Assembly: GCF_030272615.1 (NCBI RefSeq)
Contig: NC_081415.1
Coordinates: 232,631,303-232,695,302 of the forward strand
Source: Cryptomeria japonica
Taxonomy: Eukaryota; Streptophyta; Pinopsida; Cupressales; Cupressaceae
Direction: 5' to 3'
Length of the DNA stretch: 64,000 nucleotides
How positions within the stretch are numbered: position 1 is the first letter of the stretch; each line of letters starts with the position of its first letter. Positions 34,639 to 46,037 of this stretch are shown one piece after another. The translations under genes and the position numbers were made by a program. Below the pieces are notes generated by a model, which saw only the letters and a list, made by a program, of their open reading frames with translations, did not search any database and was not told where the DNA came from.

Positions 34639-36082
34639 TGTAGCATTGTAAATTATACACCTTTAATTAAGGTGATGCAAATCAGGGGTAGGAAACAACA
34701 AAACAACTTCAAACAACTGCTTACAAGTACCTTTTTTCATCAAACTATGTTTTTTCTTCAATAACCCTCATACTTCCTTATAGCCTTTCAAACATGGTTT
34801 TTCTGTCACAACTTTCAGGGCAGGATTGATATTAAAAATATAAGGAAATTTTCAGATACCCTTTTGGATATTCTTAAATATATCTCAAAATCATATAGGG
34901 TTACTTTATACGAAAAGGCTTCAAAATCTAACTGTCTTATTTCTTGACCCCAAGGCATGGTAGTAGCAAATTGGGTTTTTTTACCATAAAATTCAAACTA
35001 GACTTGATACCAAAATTATAAACATAGTTATAGATACCCATTTTTCTATTTTATAACATATCTTTAAATGGGTAGGGGGTGTTTTGGAACACATGACTTA
35101 AATGTGGATGGTTTGCCCTCTAATTAGGCTTACTAGGGTTTCAGACCTGCACTTACAAAAATGATCATAACTTCTGCAAATCTTCATGAAATTGAACCAA
35201 AAAAAAAGAAAATTAAACTAGATTAATTTATCATTATTTTTGAATTGGTTTCAAGCCAATACAAGTCTGTACAAGTATTTAGAACATGCCGCAACATGAC
35301 TAGTATAGGGAAAATATGGGAATTGCAGCCACTAAAACATTCATAACTTCCTCAAAACTCAATGAAATTGAATGAAACAAAAAGGAAAAGAAATTAGATT
35401 AGATATTATGTCATCTCCAATAATTTCCATATCAATATAAATTCATACAAACATGTACAATGCAAAGAAACAACAATGAAATATTCAGATTTTTAGAAAA
35501 CAGAGATATTTCATTATTACAACTTCAAGATTTCCAATAATCACCATCTCCAACCACCTCTCCCTCTATGTTTGACCTTCCAAATCTTATTTAAACATAT
35601 AAAAATGGTTCTCAAGTACTTTTTTGAGTTAAAACTATCCAAATTCCCTCATTTACAACTTATGGCTCTTCATATTCATGTTTTGCAAATTTGACAACCT
35701 TTAGCAAAATGGACAACTTGTGCAACTTGACTCTCTAGTCCACCTAATGACAAGATATTGACTCAAACACACATGAAATGGTCTTAAATGACCTTATTAT
35801 ATCAAATATACAAAACTAAAACCAAAATGACAAAAATTGCCTCATGGAGGCATGAAATCAACTAGGTGCTCCTGCACCATAAGGTGTCTAATGTCACACT
35901 CTCCTAGCACTCATTTTAGTATTTCCCATTCCTTTATGCATTATAGATGTTTATTGTATTAAATTAATATTTAGTTTTATTTTATGATTCCTATGTCATT
36001 TTAATACATCAACACTTCATTACTTGGGCCCCCTTAATTTAAGTGTGTCCTTTATCTTATTTCATTTCATGCTTATATGGGT
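34639..36082 (+). repeat. LTR interrupted by a 1.2 kb insertion
   Basis: 34639-34672 and 35880-36082 align with the first part of the LTR at 31544 (shared CACTCTCCTAGCACTCAT and ATTTCATGCTTATATGGGTC-type stretches). The rest is lost at 36083 where another repeat begins. Confidence 0.8.
34673..35879. mobile_element. Solo-LTR-like insertion with 5 bp target duplication
   Basis: 1207 bp beginning TGATGCAAATC and ending CTCCTGCACCA, flanked by TAAGG on both sides (34668-34672 and 35880-35884). Ends TG...CA plus a 5 bp duplication indicate a solo LTR. Similar ends are found at 60654-62240. No coding frame. Orientation is probably minus but not certain. Confidence 0.7.
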
Positions 36083-36084
36083 CC

Positions 36085-37150
36085 TGTAATGTCCCCCATG
36101 AGGAACCTCGAGGAGCCAAATAATCATATAAACAATAACAGAAACATGCTATAATAATTTTACTTTTTTATTTTTTTGGCAGAAACATCTAATAACAAGA
36201 ATAAATTAAGGTTCATAACACATATATTTCCAAGAGGTTCCTCAACATCAAATAATAATTAAATTGTATTAAACATAAAAGTAATAACCATAAACATTAC
36301 ATATTAACAATATTAATCCATAGCATATATTTATCATATCTAAACCATGTAATACTGAACATCAACTAAAATGAAATGATGACTCATAAGCACATAATGG
36401 ATTGTTGGTACCAACATCGCACAATCTAAATCCACTATACATAGTTTACATTACATTGTCCAATTACATTTATATTCCTCCTTAGTGGAGTGGTACAATT
36501 ACAGTCGTACAAAACATATGGAACATCATCATAGATCCAACTTCAACATCAACACTGGAAGCAGGAACAAGATGCACCAACTAAAGAAGACCACAACCAC
36601 GCTTTCCAAGGGAAATGACTTCCAAAGGTAGGCCATGACCACCAGATCATGTGGAACCCAAAGGTCTGCCCCCACCATGCTAGGGAGATAGACACCATGT
36701 CATAATAAACATTTTAAGGTCAACAAGATCCAGCCACCCAAAGGAAAGTCAAGTACTAACATCAAGGTCCACCATCAGAGGCTCACTACCACAATACTCC
36801 AAGTAAGGTGCTAGGACACATTAGGGAAGGAGTGCCATCATATGGCCCCTCCCAAGGTACACATGGGATATCAACAACCTTTCATGAGGACAAGGTGGAC
36901 AACTATGCCAACTCCAAACGTCTTATGGACGGATAAGAAATGCTAGCTTCATATGTATCATAGATGGACAAGCAATGCAAGTTCCATACATCTTGTAGAT
37001 GGACAATCAATGCCAACTCCATACATCTCACAAACAAATAAGCAATGCTAGCTCCAAACGTCACATAGACAAACAAGCACCTTCTCTAATCCTTCCAGGA
37101 CCTATAGAAGCACTCGGGACATGGGTGAGGGAAAACTTATTTATCTTATT
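36085..37150. repeat. LTR-like sequence starting TGTAATGTCCCCC
   Basis: Begins with a typical LTR start and contains a 40 bp tandem repeat (36903-37080). The LINE at 37150-42582 sits inside or against it; 42583-43104 may be its continuation. No coding frame. Confidence 0.45.
36903..37080. repeat. Tandem repeat, about 40 bp unit
   Basis: Four to five degenerate copies of a unit with GACAAGCAATGC, AGCTCCA and ACATCT...GATG phrases. Confidence 0.75.
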
Positions 37151-37350
37151 TAATGTGTTTTTTATTAAGGAAAATCAGGTTTTAAGGGACCCAAAACCCG
37201 CTTACATAACGAGGAGATAAGCAAAAGAGAAACTAGAAAGAAATGAAAACAGAAAGAAAGGCTGCAAAAGAACAGCAGAAAAAATAGCAGCCAAGGAAAA
37301 GAACAGCATAAGGCCAGCGAGAAACTGGCAACCTAAAACCAGATTACATA

Positions 37351-39318
37351 TCAAATGAAAATCTTTATAGACTCTTCTGCATCCTTAACCAACATCATCA
37401 TCGCATTAGCTGCCTCTTTCAGATCTTTGTTTTCCTACTTCTGATGGGTGTCTTTGGTCTGCAACTCCAGCTCACTGGTAGTTTTCCTGGTTCTGTGTTT
37501 GGAGGAGTGTAGAACAGAACTAGAGGTCAGCTTGTCATCAAAGATCACCGTCTCTTTATTCTTCTTGTTCTTCTCTAAACAAGCAACCAAAGCGTTCATG
37601 TTTTGAGAAGACACCTTCAACACCACCAAACTATGCTCCATGAATTTCTTCAAGGCCTTCTTAGTTTTTGTAATCTGATTGTTTATAAGATCATTATCAA
37701 CCTCTCCCTTTTCTTTGATGATTCCCACCACATCTTCAAGATGCTTCAAATCTCCCTTAATCATATCTTTTTTCGGCCAGTCCGAAATTTCTTCTTCATC
37801 CTCTGCCTCACTAGTATCCTCTGCAGCATCCTCTTTACCTTTAGTGTTGGTATCCTTAATCAAGTTCTCAATTTTATAATCCAGATCTCTATGTTTATTC
37901 TAAATACTGGAAATGTTATCAATCACCCATTTCTGAAAATTGAACATTTCCAAGGTACTATTTCTGGCAGCATTCAAAATGGAATCTGCATTCTCCATAA
38001 CCAGAGCAGAGCCCACAAACCTAGGGTTTCCCTCCTCCATGTTGTGTTGAACATCATTCCTGCTATCCGAGACATAAGGGTTATTCTTCACTTCTGGCTC
38101 TTCAACATCCTCTTTTCTCTGCTCATCCCCTTCCTCACCCTCAACCTCCTTCTCCTGCTCATTCTTCGCCTCTTCATCTACCTGCTTCCCCTATTCCTCC
38201 TCAGAACCAACATTCTCTTTTGTGTCTTCTTTAGCTTCATCACCAACCCTCAATTTCTTATGTAGAGGAAGATTAGAAGAATCTTCATCAGAATCAAAGT
38301 CATCATGACCCTCAGAAATGTGGGCATTCTCCACAAAGGGGTCTTCCCTATTAGCCCTAGCTTTACCTTTCAAATGCTCATAAATTAACAAAATAAGGCC
38401 TTGGTGAGTAATGGGGTAGGATTTAGGTTTCTTGGCATGGTTGGTCAGGCTATCATTAAGGGAAGAAACTAAATAGAAGGGCAACGAAATCTTCGAGCCA
38501 TGGCAAATAAGGTTAAGGATGACAAAATGGTAATTGTAAACCTTCAAAAACCTTCCATCAACCGTAAGGTATTCCATTAAAACTTTCAACATTTTTTGCC
38601 AGAAAGATTTTACCTGGTGAGGGAGGTAGTAGGACACATTGTCCTTCTTAGCGTGTCGAGCCCTTTCTTCATCATTTTTAGGGAAATTCTCGGTAGCTTC
38701 CACTAAGAACTTGCGGTCTCTGTAAAATTTGATGCCTTCCTTCTGCAATCCTGTAACCTCCGCCACCAAATCTTCATCCAGCTTCCATGTCTGGCCAAAC
38801 AGAGTAACTTTATTATTGCTCCAGCCCTTGGCAAAACCATGTGACACAGACTTCTTACTCCCGTGCAGTTTCTCCATGTAATCAGTGAATCCATATCTGT
38901 GCAACCTTCGCCATATTTTCCTTTCACTTTTCCAATTATCACAGCTAGAAGGCTCATTGCGATTAAGATTTCCCCCCATAATGTAATGGTTATTCAAGTT
39001 GAAACCCTCAACAAAGCATGAAATAACCAAATGCTGAAGAAATAAGACGTTGGAATCAAAAAACAAGGTGATTTTCTTATTATTCGAATAGTCTTTTAAG
39101 ACATTCAATATAAACCAGCACTTAATATGATTAGGCCCGTCACACTGGTGCTCATTATCACAATGCCTTAAACAAGTAATCAACTGACACTCCACATCAC
39201 TCCAATATCTGTCATTGAGATCCGAACCCAAAAAAGTAATAATGAAATTAACATGTACCATGGACTCTATCAAATAATAATTGCTCACGGACTCCCTTCT
39301 TACATGAAACTTCTCCAA
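37351..39318 (-). pseudogene. Extra 3' open frame of LINE 1, function unknown
   Basis: One 656-codon frame with three TAG stops (38191, 37900, 37435) and no frameshift. It begins MEKFHVRRESVSNYYLIESM, overlaps the end of the RNase H frame in a different phase, and ends with TGA at 37351. The first 300 residues look globular (NKVTLFGQTWKLDEDLVAEV, EYLTVDGRFLKVYNYHFVIL); the rest is acidic, lysine-rich and probably coiled coil. I do not recognise a catalytic motif. The layout of the globular part reminds me of plant 'mobile domain' or putative transposon proteins, but this is only an impression. A homologue of its C-terminus lies at 43105-43361, so it is part of a repeated element. Confidence 0.7.
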
Positions 39319-40105
39319 TATATTTAGTATCCTCCTCTAAAAAGACCCCCTCATTAGCTAATAAATCAGCTACCCTGTTACCTTCCCTAAGGGTATGGGT
39401 AATAATCACACTATCATAGGCATCTAACAATTTTTTAGCATTATCAATGATATTATGAATGTTCCAAGAGGGGGAACTAATACCTTTGATAGCCTAAATA
39501 ATATTGAGAGAGTCCCCTTCCAGCCATATTTTTTTAAAATTAAAACTCTGAGCAAGTTGGAGACATTTTAACATTGCCAGAGCTTCTACCACATGATTAT
39601 TTTGAACTCCAAAGGGAGAGGCAATTGCAGCAACACAAAAACCATAAGAATTTATGATGACTCCTCCCCCTCCAGCCTTCCCAGGATTACCTTTAGCTAC
39701 ACCGTCAAAGTTCACCTTAACCCAATCATGAAAAGGGAACCTTCAAACAACATTATCTCTCCTGCTCTTCATATCAGATTTGCAGACCTTGTGCGTCAAC
39801 TTCCATTCAGTAAGGATGCTTTTCTCATTATCAGTTATGTTAAAATAGCTACATTGCTTGTTGTTTTTGTGAATGGTATTGATGTTTTCTTTAATAGCCC
39901 TGCAAATCTTTTCAAAAAATACCTGAGAAGAACACTTAGCCTCCCTGAAAATTCTATTGTTTCTCTCCTTCCAGATATGCCAACAGGTCATAGGAAGGAC
40001 AAAGGACCAGAGGGTCTTAATGAGAGGAAGTTTGGTAGGGAAGATCCATTGCAAGATGACTTCCTTAAGACTATTGTGCATAACCCAATCAACTTTCCAT
40101 TGCAT
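39248..40105 (-). pseudogene. LINE 1 RNase H domain
   Basis: Minus-strand frame pieces 39743-40105, 39494-39715 and 39248-39430 in the same phase. RNase H type seen in plant LINEs (RVT_3): VNFDGVAKGNPGKAGGGGVI (first Asp), KIWLEGDSLNII (Glu/Asp) and ITHTLREGNRVADLLANEG (last Asp). The upstream part has the W-HIWKERNNRIF motif that usually precedes this domain. Broken by two stops, at about 39740 and 39493. Confidence 0.88.
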
Positions 40106-42582
40106 CCAGACTTAACTCCATATTCCCAGGTAAAAGAACAATGAATAAACAAATGATCCACAAACTTAGCCTCTTTCTGACATAATTCACACCTATTAGG
40201 AAACATGAATCCTCTTCGAGCCAAGTTATCAATTGTAAGAATCTTGTTGTGAGTTGCAAGCCAAAAAAACATGTTAACTTTAGGAATGAGGAATCTATTC
40301 CAAATTTTAGTCCATATAGGGTTGCAAGCCTGAGTAACAATTTTTTTATAAGCAGAGGCAACAGTAAAATTACCCCTAGGATTACTCTTCAATAGGAACA
40401 TCATCAGAATCTTTACTAACAGAAAATGATAGCAAATCCTATTGGAGCAGCAAAAATCCAGCATAAACTGCATCAAGTCTGACCCATTTATTCTCCTTCC
40501 AATAATTACAAACCATAGAACCATACCTCCTTTTGCATTCTTCAATGAATTGGTTGCAATCCTGGTTAAAAAGAGGTTCATCTTTAATCCAGACATCCTC
40601 CCAGAACCTGATTTTATCACCTTTGCCAAGGACCCATCTAGCTCCAGCTTTAGCAAATTTTATAGATTTGATCATACTATTCCATATAAAAGAACCAGCA
40701 GGGATATCTTCAGAATAAAGGAGAGAATGAATTGGCTGGTTATGTATATATTTATCAAACCACACCCTGCTCCAATCTTTCTTAATACCAAAAGCCCTCC
40801 AAATCTGTTTAGCAAGCAAGGCTTTGTTGAAAGTTTTGAGAGCTTTAATACCTAATCTCCCATTGCTCTTAGGATTATAGACTTTATCCTAGGCAACCAA
40901 CGCTATCCTTTTCTTATCTTCTACACCCGACCAAAGAAATCTTTTCTGAATTCTTTCTAAAGCTTCAACAAATTTAACCGGTATACTAAACAAGCTAAGA
41001 GCATAAACAGGCAGATTCTGAAGAGTATCTTGAAGAAGTTGAAGCTTACGAGCCTTAGATAGCATAGATCCTTTCCAACCTACCAATTTTTTGTTGATCT
41101 TTTCTATTAACAAATTCCAGAAAGAGTTTGGAGGAGCCAAACCAAGAGGGAGACCCAAATAAGTAGAGGGGAGCAGCTCCACCTTACAGCCAATAATGTT
41201 AGAAATCCTCTGCTGCCTCAATATTGGGGTATTGATGAAGTAAATAGCAGATTTTTCCAAATTAACCTATTGTCCAGTAGCCAAGGAATAAGAACTAAGA
41301 GCACCTTTGAAGGCAGCAGCTTCACTAACAGAAGAAGATCCCAACAAAATTATATCATCAACAAACTATTGATGTGTACAGGATACATTAGCAGAAGAGG
41401 GTTGCAACCCTTTGATGGTTTTATTAATTTTCAACTTTTGAATCAGTTTGCTCAAACATTCCGCCAAGATAGTGAAAAGAATAGGCAAGATAGGGTCTCC
41501 TTGCCTAAGACCCCTAAAAGATTTAAAAAATCTGGACGGAGATCCATTAATAAGAATAGAAAAATTTGGAGTAGATATCAATTCTCTAGTAATTTTAATG
41601 ACCTTCTCATCAAATCCAAAGGCCTCCATGACCCTGAAAAGAACCTGTCATTCCACTCTATCATAGGCTTTTTCCAGATCCAATTTAATAAGAAATCCCC
41701 CTTTGTTTGCAGCATTAAGAGAGTGGATATTCTCATGCACAAGAATAATAGAATCCAAAATTTGCCTACCTAGGACAAATCCTTTTTGCTCCTCGGAGAT
41801 AACAAAGGGGAGAACAACCAACAATCTAGAAGTCATGACTTTTGAAATAATCTTGTAAAAAAAATTACAAAGACTTATTGGCCTAAACTTTCCCATAGAA
41901 TCAGCTCCACCCACCTTAGGAATTAGAGCAATAAAAGTAGAATTGATTTCCTTAAGAATTCTTCTGGATCCAAAGAATTCTTTGACAACATTGGTCATGT
42001 CTTCCCCAACAATATGCCAATATTCTTGAAAGAAAAACATGGGAAAGCCATCCGGGCCCGGAGCCTTATCCCCTTGAAAGGAAAAAAATCTTTTTTAATT
42101 TCATCAACTGTAGGGATAGCAGATAATATCTTATTCTGATGAGGTTCAATAATCTTAGGAATGTTATCAACCAAGTCTTGTTTCTTCACAATATCAATAT
42201 CCTTACTACCGATGAGGAGGCTAGAGAATAACCTAACAACTTCATCACCAATGTCATCATCTTTGAGAAGAATTTTTTCATCAACAATTAATCTAGAGAT
42301 TCTACTAGCAGCTTTATGCTTCATAGATGTCATATGAAATAATTTAGTGTTTCTATCACCGGCTTCCAACCAAATAGCCTTAGATCTCTGCCTCCAATAG
42401 ATCTTATTTAATGTTTTACCCTGGTTCAATATTATGTTATCTCTTGTTAAGAAACTCCACAATGGGTTACCCATGCAGCCCCTTTGGGCCTTGACCCCCA
42501 TTGCGAGCCACTCCCTCCTAAGACCCCAAGCAACCTTCCCACTAGTTAACCCAATCCTAGGGTAGATACCAAACATATACAA
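40089..42582 (-). pseudogene. LINE 1 reverse transcriptase and zinc-binding region
   Basis: Minus strand. Pre-RT part with WLEAGDRNTKLFH (42582-42070); RT motifs FRPISLCNFFYKIISK, FLIKLDLEKAYDRV (motif A, catalytic Asp), GLRQGDPILPILF (motif B), FVDDIILLG (motif C, about 41355) and YLGLPLG; then GSFIWNSMIKSI and RVLGKGDKIRFWEDVW-type thumb motifs; finally the zf-RVT region (KVNMFFWLATHNKILT, CELCQKEAKFVDHLFIHC). Catalytic residues remain, but stops at about 41630, 41368, 41261, 40890 and 40439 and phase changes near 42060, 40430 and 40110 inactivate it. Confidence 0.9.
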
Positions 42583-43104
42583 ATAAAATCAAGCAAAGGA
42601 TTCACCCTCCTTACCACAATGCTTCAATACCATAACCACATGGTCTGATCAACCACAAAGACATAATAACTCCACATCTCTGACATCCAAACATGCCTAA
42701 TGGCACATCCAAAATAAAAAGGGTCTACCAAATCACCCCTATGAGCCTCTAAGATACAATAACCCAATCAAGCATATTAACCCTAAGGCAGTCTTTAAAT
42801 CTTATAGACTTGCAAAATCATGCAATAGGATTTTAAAGGCGCTCGACGACATGTCTAAATATCAACACCATCAATAGTCACCTTGGTTTGGTTAACTTTG
42901 TATTAACTTTATTATCTAAGGGTATAATTTTAAGTTAATAATAATAAAGTGACAATTTTAAAAACATTAATATTAATCATTATCCAATTACATCTGCATA
43001 TAGAATATACATATATATTATAGAATCCCATTTCTCATTCCTCAACACAAATTAAGCTTAATTAAGTTAAAGTAACAATATTTCTAATATATAATAGTGT
43101 AGCT
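42583..43104. other. Unassigned repeat between LINE sequences
   Basis: About 0.5 kb, no frame. Could be the other side of the LTR-like sequence at 36085-37150, split by LINE 1; I could not match a target duplication. Confidence 0.35.
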
Positions 43105-43560
43105 ATGTTGAGGGTGCTTGATACCAATATGAATGCACTGGTTACTAGACTGGAGAAGATGAATAATGAAAGAAACTTTGTGGATCTGAAGAAGGATGTT
43201 GGGGTTACCACTACTAAGGATACTCCCTGAACCTCAAGACGGACCAGACAAAGCTCTAAGGTTGTGGTGGATTTCATCCCACGGGATCTTCTTGACCTCA
43301 AGGAAGCTACTAAATCTATGTTGATGCTAGAGAAAGAGGCCTCTGATGCCTTAAAAGTTTTTATGTAGCTGGTCTCTGTTTCTTTTTGTTATTGTAGTTG
43401 TCAGCTCCTCGTTGGCTTTTTGTTGGATTTTTGTTGCCTTTTCTTTGGTTGTTGGGTTTGTGTTGTTTCTATTAGTGAATATTCCTTGGTTGGTTCATTT
43501 GTTGTGTGTATGCTGTAAATTTAACCAAAATATTTACAGACTATGGTAATGGTTGTTTGT
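43105..43560 (+). pseudogene. LINE tail carrying the end of the extra frame
   Basis: Plus-strand frame MLRVLDTNMNALVTRLEKMN through a TGA (43227) to DLKEATKSMLMLEKEASDAL and TAG near 43365. It matches the last part of the LINE 1 extra frame (NMNALVACLEKNKKNKET; DLKEAANAMMMLVKDAEESI) and is followed by a T/G-rich tail also resembling the LINE 1 3' tail. It looks like a short, heavily 5'-truncated insertion of a relative. Confidence 0.75.
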
Positions 43561-43566
43561 TTAACT

Positions 43567-44680
43567 GTATGCTTTGAAGGCTGAGGAGAAGATGACAAGA
43601 AGACAACCGAATAGAGTGAAGGAGAGATTCAAGGGGTAGATGAGTACAAAGAAGTAGAATGTTGAGGAAGAATCAAAACCTAAGTGGGTTAAACAACTAG
43701 AACAAAAAACATAGAGGAAAGGCACTGGCAGTATTGGTAGAGAATTTCCTAGCAAATGTTTCAAGTGTGGAGAAACCGGACATAGATTTTATGAATGTAA
43801 GCAGGGAATGGCAAGAAGTTGTGTGGCAAATGAGGAATCGGAAAGTGAAGTTACTGGACCTGACTATATACCAGAGCAAGGAGAATCTCTTATGTTTTGA
43901 AGACTCATGATGGAGCAGAGTAGTGAGGATACCGGACCTACTCAGAGAAAGAGTTTTTTCTCGATTGTGTGCAAATCAGGTGGTAAGTGTTGCAAGGTTA
44001 TTGTGGATAGTGGAAGTATCGATAATTTGGTATCTGAGGAGATGGTTGTGAAGCTTGGATTAAAGAGGATTGAGCATCTTTTTCCTTATGAAGTGAGTTG
44101 GTTACAAGATGATCAAAAGATAGAAGTAAAGGTTTTGTGTGATGTTGCATCTATGAGTGCTTGTCATGTCTTGTTGGGAAGACCTTGGCAGTTTGATAGA
44201 GGAGTTATTTATGATTGTAGAAGAAACCTAGCCACTATTGAGAAAGATGGGCAGAAGTTCACATTATTTTCTTTGAAGGAGAAAAAGGAGGTGAATAATC
44301 TGAGTCTTGAAAAAGGTTGCAATACTAAAAAAACCAATTGTAGAGGTAATACTGAAAGGTGACATGAGTTTGTAGAAAGATCTGATAAATAAGCCTGATG
44401 GACAGATAGAACTGGATGACAAAGAGCTTATGATGACAAACCGGATGAAGTCTTGTGGTAGAACCAAATCACAGTTGCAGAAGAAAGAGAGTAGTAAATA
44501 GAGACAATGTGCAGATATGAAGCAAAGGAAGAGAAACAAAGAGAGTCAAGGGTTAGAGAAGTCGGTTGAGATTGGCCAAGAAGGAAGATGTTTGGATCAA
44601 AAATGAGCATGGAGTCTTTATCATGAATCCTTTTAGATGTTCATGAGTTGCCTCTCATGGAACATCTTTTTTTCCTACCT
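43567..44680 (+). pseudogene. Gypsy zinc knuckle and protease, pol missing
   Basis: Plus strand. CCHC knuckle CFKCGETGHRFYECK (about 43757-43800), then protease VIVDSGSIDNLVSEEMVVKL (catalytic DSG, about 43998) and CDVASMSACHVLLGRPWQFD at about 44140-44200. It is the same protease type as at 1564-2496, here with the GRPWQFD motif intact. Stops occur in the basic region before the knuckle and a TGA at about 43899. After the protease a degraded linker (to about 44680) runs straight into an LTR; RT, RNase H and integrase are absent. Confidence 0.85.
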
Positions 44681-44688
44681 AGGGTGTC

Positions 44689-45513
44689 TAATGCAGGAGC
44701 ATCCTTGGTCTCTGAGCAATCTTGCATCAACCAAAAATATTTCCTTTCAGTTTTAGTTCTTGTTCAGTTTAATATGCATTTTTATGTGTTCTTACCAGTT
44801 GGTACTGGTAGTTGCTTGTTTTTCATTGCAGATCCTATTTTCGGTTTCTAAGTCATCTCATGTGCTTAATTCGATATTTTCAGCTCATTTGGATTCTTTT
44901 TCGGTTAGTTATCGCTCTCGGTTGACTATTTCTAGATTCTTGGGTAGTTCTTGTGCTTACCTATTGACTTTCCTTCATTTCTGGAGTGATTCTTGGTGTG
45001 TGGATCTATTTTGGGTCTTGTCCGATGTTCTTTGGCGTGTGGCCAACCTTCTTGCTGAACCGCATTTCTTGGTTGTTATTTTCTAGAAAGATTTTGTTCA
45101 TTCTTAGGGCCGACCTAGTTACGTGTTTCATTTTCCTGCATTGGTAAATGTAATCTTTTATGGCTGACCTGGATATGTTCTGGTGGGTATATATATGGCA
45201 CTATGTAATCATTTGTAGGGGCAGAGGAAGTAGAATTTAGAATAAGGATTTAGATTCACATTCAATGATCCGGTTGATTCTTAGAGTCCCGGTTGGATTG
45301 TATCTGGCTTGAAGCCTACATGTAATTAGTTAACTATCGGACGTTCTAAGATGATTATATGATGATAACTAGTTGGTTGTCGGAAGTTCTAAGGCAATAA
45401 AATAATTTATTTCTTCTATCTTGCTATGATATCTTGTTGCTTTCATTGTGTTGCTCTTATTGCATAAGCCGGTCAATTCTCTTCTGAGGGTTTTACCGGT
45501 TATAGCTGCATCA
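44689..45513 (+). repeat. LTR with 8 bp inverted ends
   Basis: 825 bp from TAATGCAG (probably mutated TGATGCAG) to CTGCATCA. A TATA-like GTATATATATGGC lies near 45188. It is followed directly by inverted partial copies of its own first ~165 bp. Confidence 0.7.
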
Positions 45514-45710
45514 AAACCAAAAATAGGATCTGCAATGAAAAGCAAGCAACTACCAGTATCAACTGGTAAGAACACATAAAACCGCACACTAAACTAAACA
45601 AGAACTAAACTGAAAGGGAAATATTTTTGGTTGATGCAAGATTGCTCAGAGACCGAGGATACTCCTACATCATATATATATATATTGCTCAGAGACCGAG
45701 GATGCTCCTA

Positions 45711-45767
<57 letters not shown>

Positions 45768-45968
45768 ATGGAAATGGGGACAAGGAAATGGGGGCAAGCA
45801 ACTACCAGTATCAACTGGTAAGAACACATAAAACTGCACACTAAACTAAACAAGAACTAAACTGAAAGGGAAATATTTTTGGTTGATGCAAGATTGCTCA
45901 GAGACCGAGGATGCTCCTACATCATATATATATATATATATGATGTAGGAGCATCCTCGGTCTCTGAG

Positions 45969-46034
<66 letters not shown>
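45514..46034. repeat. Cluster of inverted LTR ends and (TA)n
   Basis: 45514-45712 and 45795-45925 are reverse complements of the start of the LTR at 44689, each ending in CTCCTACATCAT and running into TA repeats. TGTCATGGAAATGGGGACAA occurs twice, at about 45763 and 46034. 45894-45971 is a perfect 78 bp palindrome: 32 bp arms around (AT)7. TA runs are at 45716-45763 and 45972-46033. Confidence 0.9.

Positions 46035-46037
<3 letters not shown>

Larger units (their letters stand above)
37150..42582 (-). mobile_element. LINE 1, 5'-truncated L1-type retrotransposon
   Basis: Minus-strand non-LTR element: RT, zinc-binding zf-RVT region, RNase H, then an extra open frame (37351-39318) and a short 3' tail ending in an AATAAAAAAC-like sequence near 37150-37160. 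The endonuclease and ORF1 are missing; the sequence starts at 42582 just before the RT domain. No clear target duplication was found. Confidence 0.85.

Noticed and set aside
37603-38265. 220-codon plus-strand open frame
   Set aside because: It is antisense to the LINE 1 extra frame; its Phe/Leu-rich product is a shadow.
41270-41773. 167-codon plus-strand open frame
   Set aside because: Antisense to the LINE 1 RT, which has clear motifs on the other strand.
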